From the NCBI GenBank assembly GCA_031292355.1, contig JARLHI010000054.1, positions 407,305 through 471,304 of the forward strand: DNA of 64,000 nucleotides. Reading direction: 5' to 3'. The stretch comes from Candidatus Obscuribacterales bacterium. GTDB taxonomy: Bacteria > Cyanobacteriota > Vampirovibrionia > Obscuribacterales > Obscuribacteraceae. The notes under the pieces were generated by a model. It was not told where the DNA came from. It did no database searches and saw nothing but the letters and a program-made list of their open reading frames with translations. Shown piece after piece: positions 34,034-42,492 of the stretch. Numbering within the stretch: the stretch's first letter is position 1; each line of letters opens with the position of its first letter. The position numbers and the translations under genes are program-made.

Positions 34034-34954
34034 ATGAGCGTAAAATCGCTTAAACTGCCGCCACTTCGGGCTATCAATGTCTTGCCAGAAATGAAACAAA
34101 TAAAAACGCTTAACTCAATGATACCGCTCGTGGTGCTCACTTTCGGCTTCTTGATGATTTTATTCAATCTCGTCAGCCACTCTGGTGACATTGTGCGGTC
34201 CCTATTTTTGAAGGTCGAACATCCTCTGGTTTACCACTTTACTGGCTACAACGACATCCTCAAGAAGGTCGTGTCCGAACATGCAGTTAACTATGAAGCT
34301 CTTAAAGCCGACCCGGAATTAAACAAAGAGCTGAACGCCGCAGTCAATGAATTAAGCAAGATCAGCCCAGATCAGCTGGAATCAGCACAAGAACAAACCT
34401 GTTTCTGGATCAACACATACAATCTGCTTGTGCTCAAGGCAGTCACAGACTTGTATCCCACCGATTCGATCATGAGCCGCAAGAGCCCGCGAGCTTTTAA
34501 CACGACCAAGTTTCTAATTGGTGCGACAGAGCTGTCTTTGCAAGATATTTTCAAAGGGCATTTGATTCCAGCGATCGCTGGAAAACCTGAAGATCTTTTC
34601 CTCACCAATGGCGGAGCGCAGGGCTTCCCACCGCTACTTGATCATGCCATCGTGCCAAAAACTCTTGAAGCGGACGCAGCTCAGGCTGCGAGCAATTTTG
34701 TTAACAACCCTGAAAATGCTCAGTATAAAAGAGACAGAAAAACTTTGATTCTCACTCCATTTTTCAAATGGCACGAAGGACTTTTCGATTCAGCCGGTGG
34801 GCCGCACGAATGGGCAAACAAGTTCTTGCCTTCCAGCAAAGCGGCCGTTTTGACAGACATTCAGGCGCTTTCAACTTATGCACCAGATTTCAACTGGCGT
34901 CTCAATGACACCAAGTTGGTGGCACCGAAAGAGGGCACCACAGTTGCTCACTAA
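34034..34954 (+). CDS. DUF547 domain protein, membrane-anchored
   Basis: 306 aa. An N-terminal hydrophobic segment (IPLVVLTFGFLMILFNLVSH, about 29-52) anchors it, with the rest probably outside the inner membrane. The DUF547 core (PF04784) is visible: VNYEALKAD, then CFWINTYNLLVLKAVTDLYP, and a later FFKWHEGLF. The family is usually tied to envelope or redox-type enzymes of unknown activity, with conserved Asn-Tyr-Asn and Trp. Its stop lies within the start region of the amidase gene, so the two are translationally coupled. Confidence 0.85.
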   Translation: MSVKSLKLPPLRAINVLPEMKQIKTLNSMIPLVVLTFGFLMILFNLVSHSGDIVRSLFLKVEHPLVYHFTGYNDILKKVVSEHAVNYEALKADPELNKELNAAVNELSKISPDQLESAQEQTCFWINTYNLLVLKAVTDLYPTDSIMSRKSPRAFNTTKFLIGATELSLQDIFKGHLIPAIAGKPEDLFLTNGGAQGFPPLLDHAIVPKTLEADAAQAASNFVNNPENAQYKRDRKTLILTPFFKWHEGLFDSAGGPHEWANKFLPSSKAAVLTDIQALSTYAPDFNWRLNDTKLVAPKEGTTVAH

Positions 34955-36956
34955 TCGACTTTTGCTGGCAACATCGCTGTTTTTTCTAACTGCATCTTGC
35001 AGTTCGTCCTATGAAACACAGAATTATCACACCGCTAGTGATAATCAGCTTCTTGCTCAAACAAACACTCCCAACCAAAATCCATTTGGCCGTGCTAGCG
35101 AACCTACTGCCGTCGTCGACACCAACCCAATAAAAGTTGTCTATCCCGGCCCTAACAATCGCATTCCAGCTGCAACCACTTTTATTGTCGGCGCCTGCCA
35201 TACTAGTGATTTACTTTTTATCAATGGGAATCCAGTGAAACTCAATGCTCAAGGCTTTTTCGCTCATGTAGTCGCTCTTAAACCTGGTGAAAACAATTTT
35301 GACCTTGAAGCCAAAAATGATCAAGGCGAAGCTAGCGCCACACGTAAGATGAAAATATTCCGAGAAGTGGATGCGCCAGTCATTGCCGATTCAGATATTC
35401 GCATCAAAACCGAAAGTTTCACACCAGCTGAAAACAGAGGCGTGCGCATCGGTGAAATCGTTGAATTCTCAGTGTCGGCTACGCCTGATTCTCAGGTATC
35501 GGTTTTAATTGGCAAACGCAAAATCATTCTACGGACATTACAGGCAGCAAAAATCATCAAAGCTGCTGCAAGTGCTGCCTCAACACAACACGGCAAAAGC
35601 GATTTAAAAGTCAATACTGGCATGGACGCCGCTTACGGTCAGGTCTTTCAAAGACATCCTCATGCAAGGCGCGACCAATATTTCGGTTACTACAAAATCA
35701 CCGCAGAAGATCTCTGGAGCGAGCAGAAACCAAAAATTGTTTTAACACACGGCGATAAAACGATCGAAAAGGAACTGCCCCAAAGTGTAACCACTGTCGA
35801 ACAGCCAATGATCGCCGAAACCGCGCATGACGCCACGATCGTCAGGCTCGGTCCCAATGCGTCGCGCACAACTCCATTGGTCTCAGATATAAGATTACTC
35901 GTCGATGGCTGGATAGGCGATCAAATCAGCTGCTTATACGCCAACAACAAACACGTCTGGATCGATCGCAAAGATTTGAATTTTGAAACCGACGCTCAAT
36001 CTCAAAAAGCTCAAGCAGGCTCAGGGCCTCCACCATTTGCTCAGGCGCGCACTATAAATATTAAAAGCGAGGGCAATGGCGAATATATTTCGGTTCCTTT
36101 GAATCAACGCCTGGCCTATCAAGTTGAACAAAACCTCACGCCCAATCAACTCAAGCTGCACATTTTCGGCGTCACAGCCAACACCGATTGGGTCAGCGAC
36201 ACTCCTGAAGACACCAAGCTTATTGACGGCGTCTCCTTTGCGCAAAAAGGCGACAACAATTACGAAATTACAGTCGCACTCAAAGGGCAAAGACAGTGGG
36301 GATATAAGGTCGATTATGACGGCGATGAATTACGGCTGCATATCAGAAAGGCGCCAGATGTTGCCCTCACCGGCACAAAACCACTGCAGGGATTGAAAAT
36401 TTGCGTTGACCCAGGGCACGGCGGCGCAAAAGAGAAAGGGGCCGTTGGCTGCTCTGGCATCTACGAGGCGCCAATTAATCTGGCGATATCGCTTAAATTT
36501 CGGGACTTGCTCGAAGCGCAGGGCGCCCAAGTGATCATGACCAGAACTACAGATACTGAGGTCTCCCTAGATGATCGCGTGAAAATAGCCGATCAAAATA
36601 ATGTTGACTTGCTCCTGTCTATTCACAACAACTCGCTGCCAGATGGCAGAGATCCTCTTAAAGAACATGGTTCATCAACCTATTGGTACCATCCACAATC
36701 AACTGAATTAGGAAAAGCTCTCAAAAATGGACTCGTGCAGAAGCTGCACTTTCCAGACATCGGCAGTCGCTTCCAAAATCTTGCCCTAACCAGACCGTCC
36801 GGTATGCAAGCGGTGCTCTCAGAGGTCGGTTTCATGATCAACCCCGACGAATACGCCGTCTTGATTTCCGAGAAGGGTCAACAAGATGCGGCGCAGGCCT
36901 TGCTCAACGGGCTCAAAAGCTTCCTAGCCAAAGAGAAAGGCAATAGTGCACTATAA
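34944..36956 (+). CDS. Periplasmic N-acetylmuramoyl-L-alanine amidase with AMIN domain
   Basis: 670 aa from the TTG at 34944, chosen because GAGGG lies 8 nt upstream and the start overlaps the DUF547 stop; a farther ATG at 34878 would overlap 77 nt of that gene. The N-terminus looks like a lipoprotein signal (LLLATSLFFLTASCSSS). A fibronectin/Ig-like region (about 75-190) and an AMIN-like domain (about 360-475) precede Amidase_3 (about 480-665). The zinc and catalytic residues are present: DPGHGG, YEAPINLA, SIHNNS and SEVGFM. It should cut the stem peptide from MurNAc in peptidoglycan; AMIN targets it to the septum or envelope. Confidence 0.92.
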   Translation: MLTNRLLLATSLFFLTASCSSSYETQNYHTASDNQLLAQTNTPNQNPFGRASEPTAVVDTNPIKVVYPGPNNRIPAATTFIVGACHTSDLLFINGNPVKLNAQGFFAHVVALKPGENNFDLEAKNDQGEASATRKMKIFREVDAPVIADSDIRIKTESFTPAENRGVRIGEIVEFSVSATPDSQVSVLIGKRKIILRTLQAAKIIKAAASAASTQHGKSDLKVNTGMDAAYGQVFQRHPHARRDQYFGYYKITAEDLWSEQKPKIVLTHGDKTIEKELPQSVTTVEQPMIAETAHDATIVRLGPNASRTTPLVSDIRLLVDGWIGDQISCLYANNKHVWIDRKDLNFETDAQSQKAQAGSGPPPFAQARTINIKSEGNGEYISVPLNQRLAYQVEQNLTPNQLKLHIFGVTANTDWVSDTPEDTKLIDGVSFAQKGDNNYEITVALKGQRQWGYKVDYDGDELRLHIRKAPDVALTGTKPLQGLKICVDPGHGGAKEKGAVGCSGIYEAPINLAISLKFRDLLEAQGAQVIMTRTTDTEVSLDDRVKIADQNNVDLLLSIHNNSLPDGRDPLKEHGSSTYWYHPQSTELGKALKNGLVQKLHFPDIGSRFQNLALTRPSGMQAVLSEVGFMINPDEYAVLISEKGQQDAAQALLNGLKSFLAKEKGNSAL

Positions 36957-36977
36957 TTTGATTTTTCGGGGCGCCCT

Positions 36978-37745
36978 ATGACAACCAGAGTCGCAGTCAA
37001 CATCGGTAACTCCCGCATCACCTGCGGCATTTTCGTTGATAGTCAGCTGATTGATCTGACGCACCATATTTCATCGAACGCCGACAAAGCAGCCGCTGAT
37101 ATTGTGCAGCGAGCATCAGCTATGCGCGCTCAAGAAATTGCTATCTGCTCGGTGGTGCCTATCGCCACGCGCCACATGCTTGAATATTTCAAAAATCACA
37201 AAGTGCAGGCGCGTCAAATAAAAACCGACAACCAAAATATCATCACCGGAGTTTATGACACTCTGGGCGTCGATCGCATCGCCAATGTGGTCGCCGCCTT
37301 AAAGATACATGTGCCGTCTGAGGCAGCAATCGTGCTGGACCTCGGAACTGCCACCACTTTAACGGCCGTAGCCCAATCAGGTGAATTTCTCGGAGGTCTC
37401 ATTACGCTGGGGCTTGGCAGAACTTATGCCGCATTGCACGAGACGACAGCGCAACTGCCTAATTTGCAGTTCGACACAACAGATCATGAGATTACACCAC
37501 TGGCCAATAACACAGCTGGTGCCATCGCCAGTGGGTGCTTTCTGGGTCATGTAGGCATTATTGAAAACTGGGTCAAAGCAGTACGCCAAAAGTTAAACAG
37601 TGACTGTACAGTCATTGCAACAGGCGGATATGCCAATTTAATTGCACCGTACACCGATATTTTCGATCACGTCGATAGCAATCTGACGATGTACGGAATC
37701 AATCTTATTGCCGAGGAGGCAATGGACCTAGTGGATCAAGACTGA
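36978..37745 (+). CDS. coaX: Type III pantothenate kinase
   Basis: 255 aa, the usual length. Motif order fits CoaX: VAVNIGNSRITCGIF, GVYDTLGVDRIANVVAALK, IVLDLGTATTLTAV, GGLITLGLGRTYAALHETTAQLP and ATGGYANLIAPY. It phosphorylates pantothenate in the first step of CoA synthesis. The first motif normally reads DxGNT; here it is NIGNS, so the first Asp is Asn, as I recall for cyanobacterial CoaX forms, while the Asp of DLGTA is kept. Its 3' end overlaps a small convergent gene by 41 nt. Confidence 0.9.
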   Translation: MTTRVAVNIGNSRITCGIFVDSQLIDLTHHISSNADKAAADIVQRASAMRAQEIAICSVVPIATRHMLEYFKNHKVQARQIKTDNQNIITGVYDTLGVDRIANVVAALKIHVPSEAAIVLDLGTATTLTAVAQSGEFLGGLITLGLGRTYAALHETTAQLPNLQFDTTDHEITPLANNTAGAIASGCFLGHVGIIENWVKAVRQKLNSDCTVIATGGYANLIAPYTDIFDHVDSNLTMYGINLIAEEAMDLVDQD

Positions 37746-37887
37746 ACATACTTTCCAACTTCTCACGATAGGTTTTATTGGTGAGAGCTTCAGTTGAGTA
37801 AAGTTCGTCCTCCAAATAGCTCTGCTCACGGGTGCGAAGCTCCTCAATTCTCTTGAGCAAATTCGCTGGCAGATTTTCCTCGTGCAT
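37705..37887 (-). CDS. Small coiled-coil-like protein of unknown function
   Basis: 60 aa from the ATG at 37885-37887, which has GAGG 5 nt upstream; a longer TTG start at 37932 is less well supported. The product is highly charged and helical (LLKRIEELRTREQSYLEDELYSTEALTNKTYREKLESMF) and ends in a Pro-rich tail. It may be a small cytosolic adaptor. Its 3' end is antisense to the end of coaX. No family recognised. Confidence 0.5.
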   Translation of the reverse strand: MHEENLPANLLKRIEELRTREQSYLEDELYSTEALTNKTYREKLESMFSLDPLGPLPPRQ

Positions 37888-38168
37888 TCGGTCCTCGATT
37901 TCTAGTTTTTTGAAGTGAATAAATGCAGACAATTACACATATGTATGGACTGAAGGACACCGCTTAGATCCGTTTAGTTTCACGACAGGGCATAATCTCT
38001 ATATCCCTGCTATATCAATGGTTTCAGACAGATGGCAGCGGAGAATCTATCTGCAAGCCAGTCTATAACTACTGCAGAAAAGCGCAATACTTGATTACTT
38101 AGCTAAAGCGCCAAAGATAACCAAATATGAAAGGTTATGGAAAACTCAAAGCCTGATAGATCACCATT

Positions 38169-38202
38169 GGGTAATATCAAGACATGCATCTTGATAATAC
38201 CC
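38169..38202. promoter_or_regulatory. Long near-perfect palindrome upstream of the Sm-like gene
   Basis: GGGTAATATCAAG and CTTGATAATACCC, 13-bp arms with one mismatch, around ACATGCAT. It lies 57 bp before the ATG at 38260, within a 372-bp gap (37888-38259) that shows no gene. No T-run follows, so it looks like a protein-binding dyad or a 5'-leader hairpin rather than a terminator. Confidence 0.6.
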
Positions 38203-38259
38203 GAGCAATGCTAAGATGGGTCTTATAAAGGTCATTCCAAGATTTAAGAGATTCAGATT

Positions 38260-38562
38260 ATGAATTTGAAACTACGCTTAGAAAGACTCTGCGACACCCG
38301 TTCCTGGGTGCGTTTACATTTTGCCGACGCCACTACCATTACCGGTCGCGTTTTAAGAATCGGGCACGACTATTTAGAGATGGAGTCTTTTGGCGAAGTG
38401 GAAAAGCCCAGTTCGCGCGGCTACTCCAAACACCTGATTCCTTTGAACCTGGTCAAATACATAACAATTGAATCGTCGAGTTTCGCTGAAGCCGAGCGAA
38501 ATCGCCTGGATTACGTCTCCAAGCTCGACCCCAATCACGACATCATGCCTGAATTCGACTAA
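38260..38562 (+). CDS. Small Sm-like protein of unknown function
   Basis: 100 aa. The core recalls the Sm fold (as in Hfq and relatives): strand-rich WVRLHFADATTITGRVLRIGHDYLEMES followed by LIPLNLVKYITIES, which would be Sm1- and Sm2-like segments. The C-terminal tail is charged. If so it may bind RNA or DNA, but short Sm-like folds are easy to over-call by eye. It ends at a palindrome shared with the convergent glmU. Confidence 0.65.
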   Translation: MNLKLRLERLCDTRSWVRLHFADATTITGRVLRIGHDYLEMESFGEVEKPSSRGYSKHLIPLNLVKYITIESSSFAEAERNRLDYVSKLDPNHDIMPEFD

Positions 38563-38583
38563 CTTAAAGCTCTGAGCTTAAGT
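38562..38583. terminator. Short palindrome at the convergent gene ends
   Basis: ACTTAA-A-GCTC and GAGC-TTAAGT pair across a tiny loop. It overlaps the glmU stop and follows the stop of the small gene, so it could end both transcripts. No T-run, so the termination role is weak. Confidence 0.3.
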
Positions 38584-40002
38584 AAGGCTGGTCGATTTCT
38601 GTTTGCGTTTATTATCAGCCCAATTATCCAGATTAACTTGTTTGGCTCGTCCTACAGCTAGGGCTCCGGCAGGCACATCCTTGGTGGCGGCGGTGCTTGC
38701 AGCAACAACAGCACCATCACCAATAACAATTGGTGCGATTAACACCGAATTACTACCGGTAGCCACATTGTCACCAATTGTGGTGCGGGACTTTTTCTTG
38801 GTCAAATGATCGTAATTGGCAATTATGGTTCCAGCTCCTAAATTTGAGCCAGAGCCCAAATCAGCATCGCCCACGTAGCTTAGATGCGAAACATTGGTTT
38901 TGTTTGCAATTGTCGAGTTTTTGATTTCGACAAAATTGCCCAGGCGAACCCCATCGCCAACGACATTGCCGTCGCGCAAATGAGCAAAAGGACCGACTTT
39001 GCAATGACTGCCAATTTGAGAATTAGCAACATAAGAATTAATCACAGATGTGCCATCGCCAATTACAACCGGACCATGAGTGACGGTATTGGGTCCGATA
39101 AAACAATTGGCACCAATTGTAATATCACCAAACAAAATACAGCCAGGCATTATTGTCGTGTCTTGACCGATGGACACTTCGGGTCCGACCCAGGTGGTTG
39201 CTGGGTCTACAATAGTCACGCCAGATTCAAGCGCAAGCCTCTTGACGTTGATGTCGCGCATCAAACGATTTGCTTCAGCTAATTCCAGGCGCGAATTGAT
39301 ACCAGCCACTTCACGCCAGTCATCGGCAACTACTGCTGCCGTCTTCAAACCGCCCTGATAAGCCCAGGATAAAACGTCCGTCAAATAATATTCGTTTTGA
39401 TTGTTGTTATTGGTCAAAGACGTTAGACCATCTCGAATTTCTGGCCACGCAAAACAATAAATCGCCGTGTTTATCTCTCGCAGTAATTTTTGTTCGGGGC
39501 TTGCGTCTTTGTCTTCCACGATGCCTGCAACGTTGCCCTCGTCATCACGATAAACCCGCCCATAACTTTTAGCGTCGTCAACGACAGCACTCAACAATGT
39601 CACCGCGGCACCTTGCTCGCGGTGGGTATTGAGCAAGCTGCCTAGAGTTTCGCCAGTTAAGAGCGGAGTGTCTGCAACCGTCACAAGCAAAGTTCCGGAA
39701 AAACCTTCAAGCGCTGGCAACAGTTGCTGCAGAGCGTGTCCGGTTCCCAGTTGGGGCTCTTGCAGGTGCACCGAATAAGGTGTCTTTGGTCGATTGAGTT
39801 CAAGAAAGTCTCGCACTTGATCAGAGCCATGACCGATGATCACGTGCACGTGCTCGACATCCAGGGCATCAACGGCGGTTAAGACACGTGACAAAATGCT
39901 GCGGCCTAAAACCTCGTGCAGGACTTTCGGCTTCGCCGACTTCATCCGCTTGCCTTGGCCAGCAGCTAAAAGTACTGCTCTTGCTTTTGTTTTTGTGCTC
40001 AT
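38578..40002 (-). CDS. glmU: Bifunctional UDP-GlcNAc pyrophosphorylase/glucosamine-1-P acetyltransferase
   Basis: 474 aa. The N-terminal nucleotidyltransferase has VLLAAGQGKRMKSAKPKVLHE, then GTGHALQQLLP and VTVADTPLL. The C-terminal left-handed beta-helix carries hexapeptide repeats and LSYVGDADLGSGSNLGAGTIIANYD. The enzyme makes UDP-GlcNAc for peptidoglycan and lipopolysaccharide in the cytosol. The ATG at 40000-40002 fits the family start. It stands alone on the minus strand. Confidence 0.97.
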   Translation of the reverse strand: MSTKTKARAVLLAAGQGKRMKSAKPKVLHEVLGRSILSRVLTAVDALDVEHVHVIIGHGSDQVRDFLELNRPKTPYSVHLQEPQLGTGHALQQLLPALEGFSGTLLVTVADTPLLTGETLGSLLNTHREQGAAVTLLSAVVDDAKSYGRVYRDDEGNVAGIVEDKDASPEQKLLREINTAIYCFAWPEIRDGLTSLTNNNNQNEYYLTDVLSWAYQGGLKTAAVVADDWREVAGINSRLELAEANRLMRDINVKRLALESGVTIVDPATTWVGPEVSIGQDTTIMPGCILFGDITIGANCFIGPNTVTHGPVVIGDGTSVINSYVANSQIGSHCKVGPFAHLRDGNVVGDGVRLGNFVEIKNSTIANKTNVSHLSYVGDADLGSGSNLGAGTIIANYDHLTKKKSRTTIGDNVATGSNSVLIAPIVIGDGAVVAASTAATKDVPAGALAVGRAKQVNLDNWADNKRKQKSTSLT

Positions 40003-40130
40003 TAAAATCCCGCCTCACTCGCTTGTTTGCCCTTTGGCACATCACAGATCATCTAGAAGACAATGTTACAACGGCAAATAACCTTGAAGACAACGACAAA
40101 TGCTGTCAAGAGAAGGTCGCCACCAAAGCA

Positions 40131-40158
40131 AAAAGCCCGACCAGCAGGCCGGGCTTTT
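40131..40158 (-). terminator. Intrinsic terminator upstream of glmU
   Basis: On the minus strand AAAAGCCCG and CGGGCTTTT pair perfectly and TTTTTGC follows. It ends no visible protein gene: glmU starts 129 bp further on, so it must close a transcript arising in the gap. Confidence 0.75.
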
Positions 40159-40159
40159 G

Positions 40160-40260
40160 ATATTGTTCGCAGAGTTGGTGCTGCCCCAACGGGCTCAATC
40201 CCTTGTGCCCCTCAGTACTGGAGATCCTGCGATCTAGTTGCATCGCTGCGCAGTAAATGC
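40160..40260 (-). ncRNA. Candidate structured RNA ended by the terminator at 40131-40158
   Basis: Between glmU and the HEAT gene there is no convincing ORF, yet this minus-strand stretch is structured. TCGCAG (40227-40232) can pair with CTGCGA next to the terminator (40167-40172) or with CTGCGCAG (40246-40253), and GCGAT/ATCGC (40229-40246) makes a D-arm-like hairpin. The minus strand ends GGGGCAGCACCA, which looks tRNA-like, but no complete tRNA can be folded. The rest of the 40003-40588 gap holds another inverted repeat (40450-40492). Confidence 0.3.
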
Positions 40261-40449
40261 GTAATCGATTCAACAACATATTTGTACCCCAAGTTCAGCC
40301 ATGAAGAGCCGGTCTTAATCTTTCATTTTGTTTGCTAAGTCAGAGCTTACAAGCCCTTAACTTCGCAAACGATTCAAGAACCTCATGGAATGACAATTTC
40401 CATCAGTTCGCCTGAGAATAGCGCGTTACGAGTCTTAACAAAAAAGTTC

Positions 40450-40492
40450 GGCAAAACTTTTGCACCGGTATCGGTGCAGCGCAAAATTTGCC
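40450..40492. repeat. Nested inverted repeat in the HEAT-gene leader
   Basis: Inner arms TGCACCG (40461-40467) and CGGTGCA (40472-40478) are perfect; outer arms GGCAAA (40450-40455) and TTTGCC (40487-40492) also pair. It lies about 100 bp before the HEAT-protein ATG. No T-run follows. It could be an operator or a leader hairpin. Confidence 0.45.
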
Positions 40493-40588
40493 CGAGAAAT
40501 CCCAGTAAGCTATCTATTACAGAAAGTGAGTAAGTCACCCAGACAGTCATCGGCTCTGGATGCACAAAGACCAGAATGGAGCGCTTAG

Positions 40589-42310
40589 ATGAAACAACCA
40601 ACACCAAGAGCGCGCAAAATAATTGAAGCACTGCAAGATTTACTGGTGGCAAAAAATGGCACCATCAATGATTTGCAGCCAGAACAACTTGCCTCATCTC
40701 TTGAATTGTTGCAATCACTAGCTGCAGAACATCCGTTTGCAAGCATCCCTTACCTTTTACCATTTACTCTTTCACCTCAGAAAATTATCGCCGAGACCGC
40801 GGCCTCAATTGTAGAAGGACAGGCGCAAGCAATTTCTTCAGTGCACTTATTGCAGTTGCAAGACAGACTTCGTGGCGGGGAGTGGAACTTTTCAGCGCAT
40901 CTTAGTCAGTGGAATGCCATGAAATTCGATCGTCTCGCCCATTTCTTCGACAGCCACCCGCGCCTTGTCGCGATGAGTTCGTTTCATCACAATGGTTTTG
41001 TGCGCGAAGCGGCAGTCAAATATCTCAATGCACAACAAAGTGGAGTTGAATTTCCATTTTTGCTAATCCGCCTGACTGATTGGGTAGCTCCTATTGCAGC
41101 GCGCGTCAAAACGGCTCTAGAGGCACGCTTTAACAAAGACTACCTGCATCACTTTATTGATAATCTTTTGTTGATTGAGTTACTGTCCAAGAAAAAAAGA
41201 GGCAGCGCACCAGAGGCCATCGCTGCAAATGTTTTTGAACAAATTCACGCAACGCTCAAAGCACCAGAAAATGGACCCTTATTGCTAAAAGGACTGACGG
41301 CGTCAAGCTGGGAAACGAGACGCATGTGCCTGAAATTGTTAAAGGTGATTCGCGCTGAGCTTCTTGCATCAGATGCAAACGCCGAAGACAAACTCGAAAG
41401 AACGCGCGAAAACTCAAGACAGGTTATCGAAGCAGTTTTGGGAGAAACAGACGTAAGCAACAGACTGCTGATTTTCGATTTCGCACAAGATCTTTCTAAG
41501 GCTGAACATATTGAGTTGATGCTGCGTTTAGGGAGAGACACAGCACCTTCAATTAGACGGAACGCACTCGAGACGTTGTGCCGAATTGATAGCCCGTCAG
41601 ATCAAAAAAATCTCGAAAAAGGTCTGCTTGACCGCAGCCCATTGGTAAGAGAGTTCGCGCGCTATAAGCTAATTAAAGGCGGCGGCACTTTTGATGTTCG
41701 CCAGTTTTATCTCGACAAATTACAGAGCAAACCCAGTGTCAAAATCATTTCGAGCATTTTAGCTGGGCTTGGCGAGGTAGGCAGCGAAGAAGATGTGCCT
41801 ATTTTGCTGGAATACATCAAACACCCTCAAAGTGGCGTGCGGCGATTTGCCATGATGTCTTTGGGGAAACTCGAACCCTCGGGGCACGACGATATTTTTC
41901 TAGATATGCTCAATCAGCCATCCATTGGACTTTCGCGAGCGGCCTCAATCATTATTAGCGAGCTACCTGAGCCGGTAGATGGCGCCACCCTCTTTGAAAT
42001 TTTCGAACAGACCGAAATAAAGCACGTCAAATTACATGCGGTGCGACTATTCAACAGCCTGCCTAAATGGCAAAGAATCTCTCATTTGCTGCAAGCGGCG
42101 ACCTCAAATCAATCTGAAGTCAAAAAAATGGCTATTACTTATGTTGAATCCTGGGAGCAGCAATACCGGACCACTTTTCAGTACAGCCTTCCCTCAAAGG
42201 AAGAGGCAAGCATGTTCCGCCAGTCAGTCACAGGCTGTGATCACAATTTCATCCCCCAGGTTAAGGAAACCCTAAAAGCCTGCCTGACGCTGTGTGCCTC
42301 AACTAACTGA
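40589..42310 (+). CDS. HEAT-repeat protein
   Basis: 573 aa, helical throughout, no signal peptide or transmembrane segment. Repeats of about 31 residues are visible from about 300 on: PSIRRNALETLCRIDSPSDQKNLEKGLLD, then SPLVREFARYKLIKGG and SGVRRFAMMSLGKLEPSGHDDIFLDML. HEAT/armadillo-type solenoids act as protein-binding scaffolds, so this is probably a cytosolic scaffold or lyase-like phycobilisome-type relative (PBS-lyase HEAT), though no photosynthetic genes are present. The start is ATG at 40589 with GGAG 8 nt upstream. Confidence 0.78.
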   Translation: MKQPTPRARKIIEALQDLLVAKNGTINDLQPEQLASSLELLQSLAAEHPFASIPYLLPFTLSPQKIIAETAASIVEGQAQAISSVHLLQLQDRLRGGEWNFSAHLSQWNAMKFDRLAHFFDSHPRLVAMSSFHHNGFVREAAVKYLNAQQSGVEFPFLLIRLTDWVAPIAARVKTALEARFNKDYLHHFIDNLLLIELLSKKKRGSAPEAIAANVFEQIHATLKAPENGPLLLKGLTASSWETRRMCLKLLKVIRAELLASDANAEDKLERTRENSRQVIEAVLGETDVSNRLLIFDFAQDLSKAEHIELMLRLGRDTAPSIRRNALETLCRIDSPSDQKNLEKGLLDRSPLVREFARYKLIKGGGTFDVRQFYLDKLQSKPSVKIISSILAGLGEVGSEEDVPILLEYIKHPQSGVRRFAMMSLGKLEPSGHDDIFLDMLNQPSIGLSRAASIIISELPEPVDGATLFEIFEQTEIKHVKLHAVRLFNSLPKWQRISHLLQAATSNQSEVKKMAITYVESWEQQYRTTFQYSLPSKEEASMFRQSVTGCDHNFIPQVKETLKACLTLCASTN

Positions 42311-42492
42311 GAGCAATTGCCAATCTTAAAATTGATAAAGGGAATGCGCGTTACCGGCTACAAACGGTTGGGCATTACCTTCATGAGTTGCTCTCCCGAG
42401 CAATTCCCACGGTTTGCACTATCAGTCCATTTTTAATTAGACACGGTCTCCTTTTACTACTAGAATCCTTTGCACCCGCCGCAGAAAATACA

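Noticed and set aside
34878..34943. Upstream ATG for the amidase gene
   Set aside because: It would overlap 77 nt of the DUF547 gene and lacks a ribosome site, while the TTG at 34944 has GAGGG at good spacing.
40181..40253. Possible tRNA on the minus strand (a CCA end and D-arm-like hairpin)
   Set aside because: The acceptor arms do not pair and the T arm lacks TTC, so no cloverleaf can be formed. Listed only as a structured RNA candidate.
40383..40652. Minus-strand frame of 89 codons before and over the HEAT-gene start
   Set aside because: Its sequence looks like an out-of-frame hydrophobic run, and it overlaps the start of a better supported gene.
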